From NCBI GenBank assembly GCA_013695055.1, contig JACDBF010000413.1, forward strand, positions 1 through 6,975: a DNA stretch of 6,975 bases, read 5' to 3'. Source of the DNA: Actinomycetota bacterium. Lineage in GTDB: Bacteria > Actinomycetota > CADDZG01 > WHSQ01. Shown in pieces: positions 5,373 through 6,975 of the stretch. The notes under the pieces are model-generated. The model was given only the letters and a program-made list of their open reading frames with translations, made no database searches and was not told the DNA's origin. The stretch's first letter is position 1. Every line of letters starts with the position of its first letter. The position numbers were made by a program, and so were the translations under genes.

Positions 5373-6881
5373 CTACCTCTCGAGGCGTGCAGCGTCCCCC
5401 AAGGTCGAATTTCCCTCCAAGAAATCGATACGGTCGACCTCCGAGCGACCAGGCCCCGTGTAGCGGAACACGTAGAGGCCATTGCGAACATCGACCACGT
5501 ACACGAGCCCATTCCTGATGATCGGATAGCTCCATACGACAGCCTTGTTAAGCCCTTGGCTCAGGGCGGGATCCTCGGTGTCGACATCTTCGAGCGGCTC
5601 GGGAGAGAAGAATCCAGTTTGACGAGGCGCAGTGGGGTCGGCGAGATCGAAGACTTGCAGCCCGCCCGAATGCCAGGTGGTAATTCCCAGCCTCCGCAAC
5701 ACCGTGGGATTGTGAGCCGCGTAGCTCGTGAAGTACGTGTTGGCGGGATCCTGACCCGAGGGACCCTCGCAGTACGCATCGGTATTCTCTTCGATCTTGT
5801 ACTCACCCACGAGCTCGGGATTGGCCTCATCAGCTATGTCGATGACATGCGCCCACCCCCACGGACACCCGTGGTCCTCGAAGGCGAAATCGTCAAGCAG
5901 ATCACCGTAGATCTCGTCCGTAGTCACCACCAGGTCCCGCCCAAAGACCTTTACGGCCGTGTGCACGGTCTGGTTCGGCCACGCCGGACTGTTGGTCACA
6001 GGAGTAAGCAGCTTGAACCGAGGATCCTGTGAACCGGCGGCGACCTCACTCGAGTCCAAGATTAGAAACCCGCCTCCCAGATAGGCGAGGTACGTTCGCG
6101 TCCCGTCAACCGAGACGCTCATCGAATGGAGCGCCACATCCCTCGTTTCGATGTCCTCGGGCGTGTACAGAGGGTTGGCAGTGAAGGTGGCGACCTCTTG
6201 GAAGACCCCGCGGCGGGCCCTCGAGATATCAGTGACGAGCAAGTTGGGAGTGTCGTCGTCGGGCGACTCCGAGTTGTGCGGCACGGAGATGTAGAGGAGA
6301 GCGCGTCCCGGCTGCTCGGGGTCATCCCACAAGAACATCTCATGCGGCTTAAAGCTCGATTCATAGGTTGCGATCAACTTGGGATGGCGAGCGTTCGAAC
6401 CCGACAGGTCGTAGAATTTGAAGTCCCAGACATCGTCGCCGGGGGCACAGGCATGAATGAGCGTGCTGCATCTGAAGTTCATGACGATCAGCAGCTTCTT
6501 CTCGGGCCACACCCGCAGCTCACGCGAGGTTTGGGAAGGCGTTCCCTCGAGGGGCGGGCCGATCTCGCCGACCACCCTGGGATGGCGCGGGTTGTCGATG
6601 TTGACGACAAGGACGCCGGCGTTCTCATGGCCGGCGGAGCCATCCGTGCGGCTGCCGACGTAGAGGAAGTTTTTGTAGATGGCCGGCGCGGCGTTCATTC
6701 CTCGGGCGCGCAGGGAGCTGTGCCCCACGAGCTCCAGGTTGTCGGATGTTCCGGGCTCGGTCGTCGTCGCCGAAGTCGAGCTGGAGACTTTGGCCGTGTC
6801 CAACGGACCGTGGCTCAGAGCGGCAACCGGCACCGCCAGCACCGCCATCACCACAGCGAACACCACCAACCTACGCTTCAT
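5373..6881 (-). CDS. Secreted LVIVD-repeat beta-propeller protein, 502 aa
   Basis: Residues 1-23 form a Sec signal peptide (MKRR, then a hydrophobic core to PVAALS). A Ser/Thr-rich linker runs to about residue 47. The rest contains seven LVIVD-type strands about 60 residues apart: VLVVNIDNPRHP (90), FKFYDLSG (154), LLVTDIS (214), FLILDSS (272), HVIDIADEANPELVGEY (345), LQVFDLADPTAP (408) and GLYVFRY (468). That is what a seven-bladed propeller predicts. Histidines 180, 252, 307 and 390 start equivalent inner strands, and there are four cysteines (138, 145, 339, 371). The function is unknown; extracellular binding or a metal-dependent activity like that of distantly similar propellers is inference. 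The start at 6881 follows AGGGGGAG; ATG at 6899 has no binding site. The gene is intact and stands apart from its neighbours. Confidence 0.93.
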   Translation of the reverse strand: MKRRLVVFAVVMAVLAVPVAALSHGPLDTAKVSSSTSATTTEPGTSDNLELVGHSSLRARGMNAAPAIYKNFLYVGSRTDGSAGHENAGVLVVNIDNPRHPRVVGEIGPPLEGTPSQTSRELRVWPEKKLLIVMNFRCSTLIHACAPGDDVWDFKFYDLSGSNARHPKLIATYESSFKPHEMFLWDDPEQPGRALLYISVPHNSESPDDDTPNLLVTDISRARRGVFQEVATFTANPLYTPEDIETRDVALHSMSVSVDGTRTYLAYLGGGFLILDSSEVAAGSQDPRFKLLTPVTNSPAWPNQTVHTAVKVFGRDLVVTTDEIYGDLLDDFAFEDHGCPWGWAHVIDIADEANPELVGEYKIEENTDAYCEGPSGQDPANTYFTSYAAHNPTVLRRLGITTWHSGGLQVFDLADPTAPRQTGFFSPEPLEDVDTEDPALSQGLNKAVVWSYPIIRNGLVYVVDVRNGLYVFRYTGPGRSEVDRIDFLEGNSTLGDAARLER

Positions 6882-6924
6882 AGTTCTCCCCCTTCGCATG
6901 GCGCACCGTGTGGACGAACACTAG

Positions 6925-6943
6925 CACCGGGGCTGACCCGGTG
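6925..6943. promoter_or_regulatory. 7-bp inverted repeat upstream of the beta-propeller gene
   Basis: CACCGGG (6925-6931) and CCCGGTG (6937-6943) are exact reverse complements around a 5-base centre. The element lies 44-62 bases upstream of the start codon at 6881, where an operator or leader hairpin would be expected. A TAGTGT sequence on the minus strand just downstream could be part of a -10 box, but no good -35 is visible. It could instead belong to the end of a gene beyond the window. Confidence 0.3.
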
Positions 6944-6975
6944 GAGAGCTCATCCAGCGCTCGCTCGCGACCAAG

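Noticed and set aside
4708..5463. A 251-codon open frame on the plus strand
   Set aside because: The product is arginine- and serine-rich without a domain and runs antisense into the end of the propeller gene. Only its short part from 5086 looks coding, and that part leaves this frame.
5556..6032. Open frames antisense to the beta-propeller gene
   Set aside because: The propeller has a signal peptide, seven regular repeats and a good start; the antisense frames lack any of these.
1..6975. CRISPR array, insertion sequence, integrase or phage genes
   Set aside because: No spaced repeat series, transposase or terminal inverted repeats were seen on either strand.

Overview
The window is GC-rich and mostly lacks mobile-element signatures. 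It carries small conserved families typical of soil Actinomycetota: an SCO4226-type nickel-binding protein (DUF4242), a DUF4287-SRPBCC protein, DUF1761, DUF1801, a single-domain cupin and a VOC protein. The best guess is a chromosomal segment of an actinobacterium or a related soil lineage. The phylum is inferred from family content only.

Layout from left to right: the 3' end of an AadA-like aminoglycoside nucleotidyltransferase gene (+, cut by the window edge). Then a run of leftward genes: DUF4287-SRPBCC (2095 to 1564), DUF1761 (1479 to 1063) and DUF1801 (882 to 520). Next a second leftward pair, an SCO4226-like protein (3122 to 2874) followed by a cupin (2822 to 2457), divergent from a LysE/RhtB exporter (+, 3404-4015). 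Next a leftward VOC/glyoxalase-fold protein (4714 to 4316), a short, apparently frameshifted secreted-protein gene (+, about 5086-5357), and a 502-residue secreted LVIVD beta-propeller (6881 to 5373). Most starts are supported by a good Shine-Dalgarno sequence 4-7 bases upstream.

No single pathway joins these genes. Most are small ligand- or metal-binding housekeeping or stress-type proteins plus one efflux pump and one drug-modifying enzyme. I see no defence system, CRISPR array, insertion sequence, integrase or RNA gene, and no convincing new multi-gene system.

The most notable observations are these. (1) Three reading frames are clearly broken yet family-like across the break: DUF1761 (two compensating shifts), DUF4287-SRPBCC (one) and the small secreted gene (two). 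These are either real decay or indel errors in the source sequence. (2) A convergent 3' junction (4016-4315) has G-tract motifs on opposite strands, placing one potential G-quadruplex in the 3' untranslated region of each transcript. (3) The beta-propeller has histidines at equivalent positions of four of its seven blades, suggesting a metal or active site. (4) A perfect 14-base palindrome fills the small gap between two convergent stop codons.
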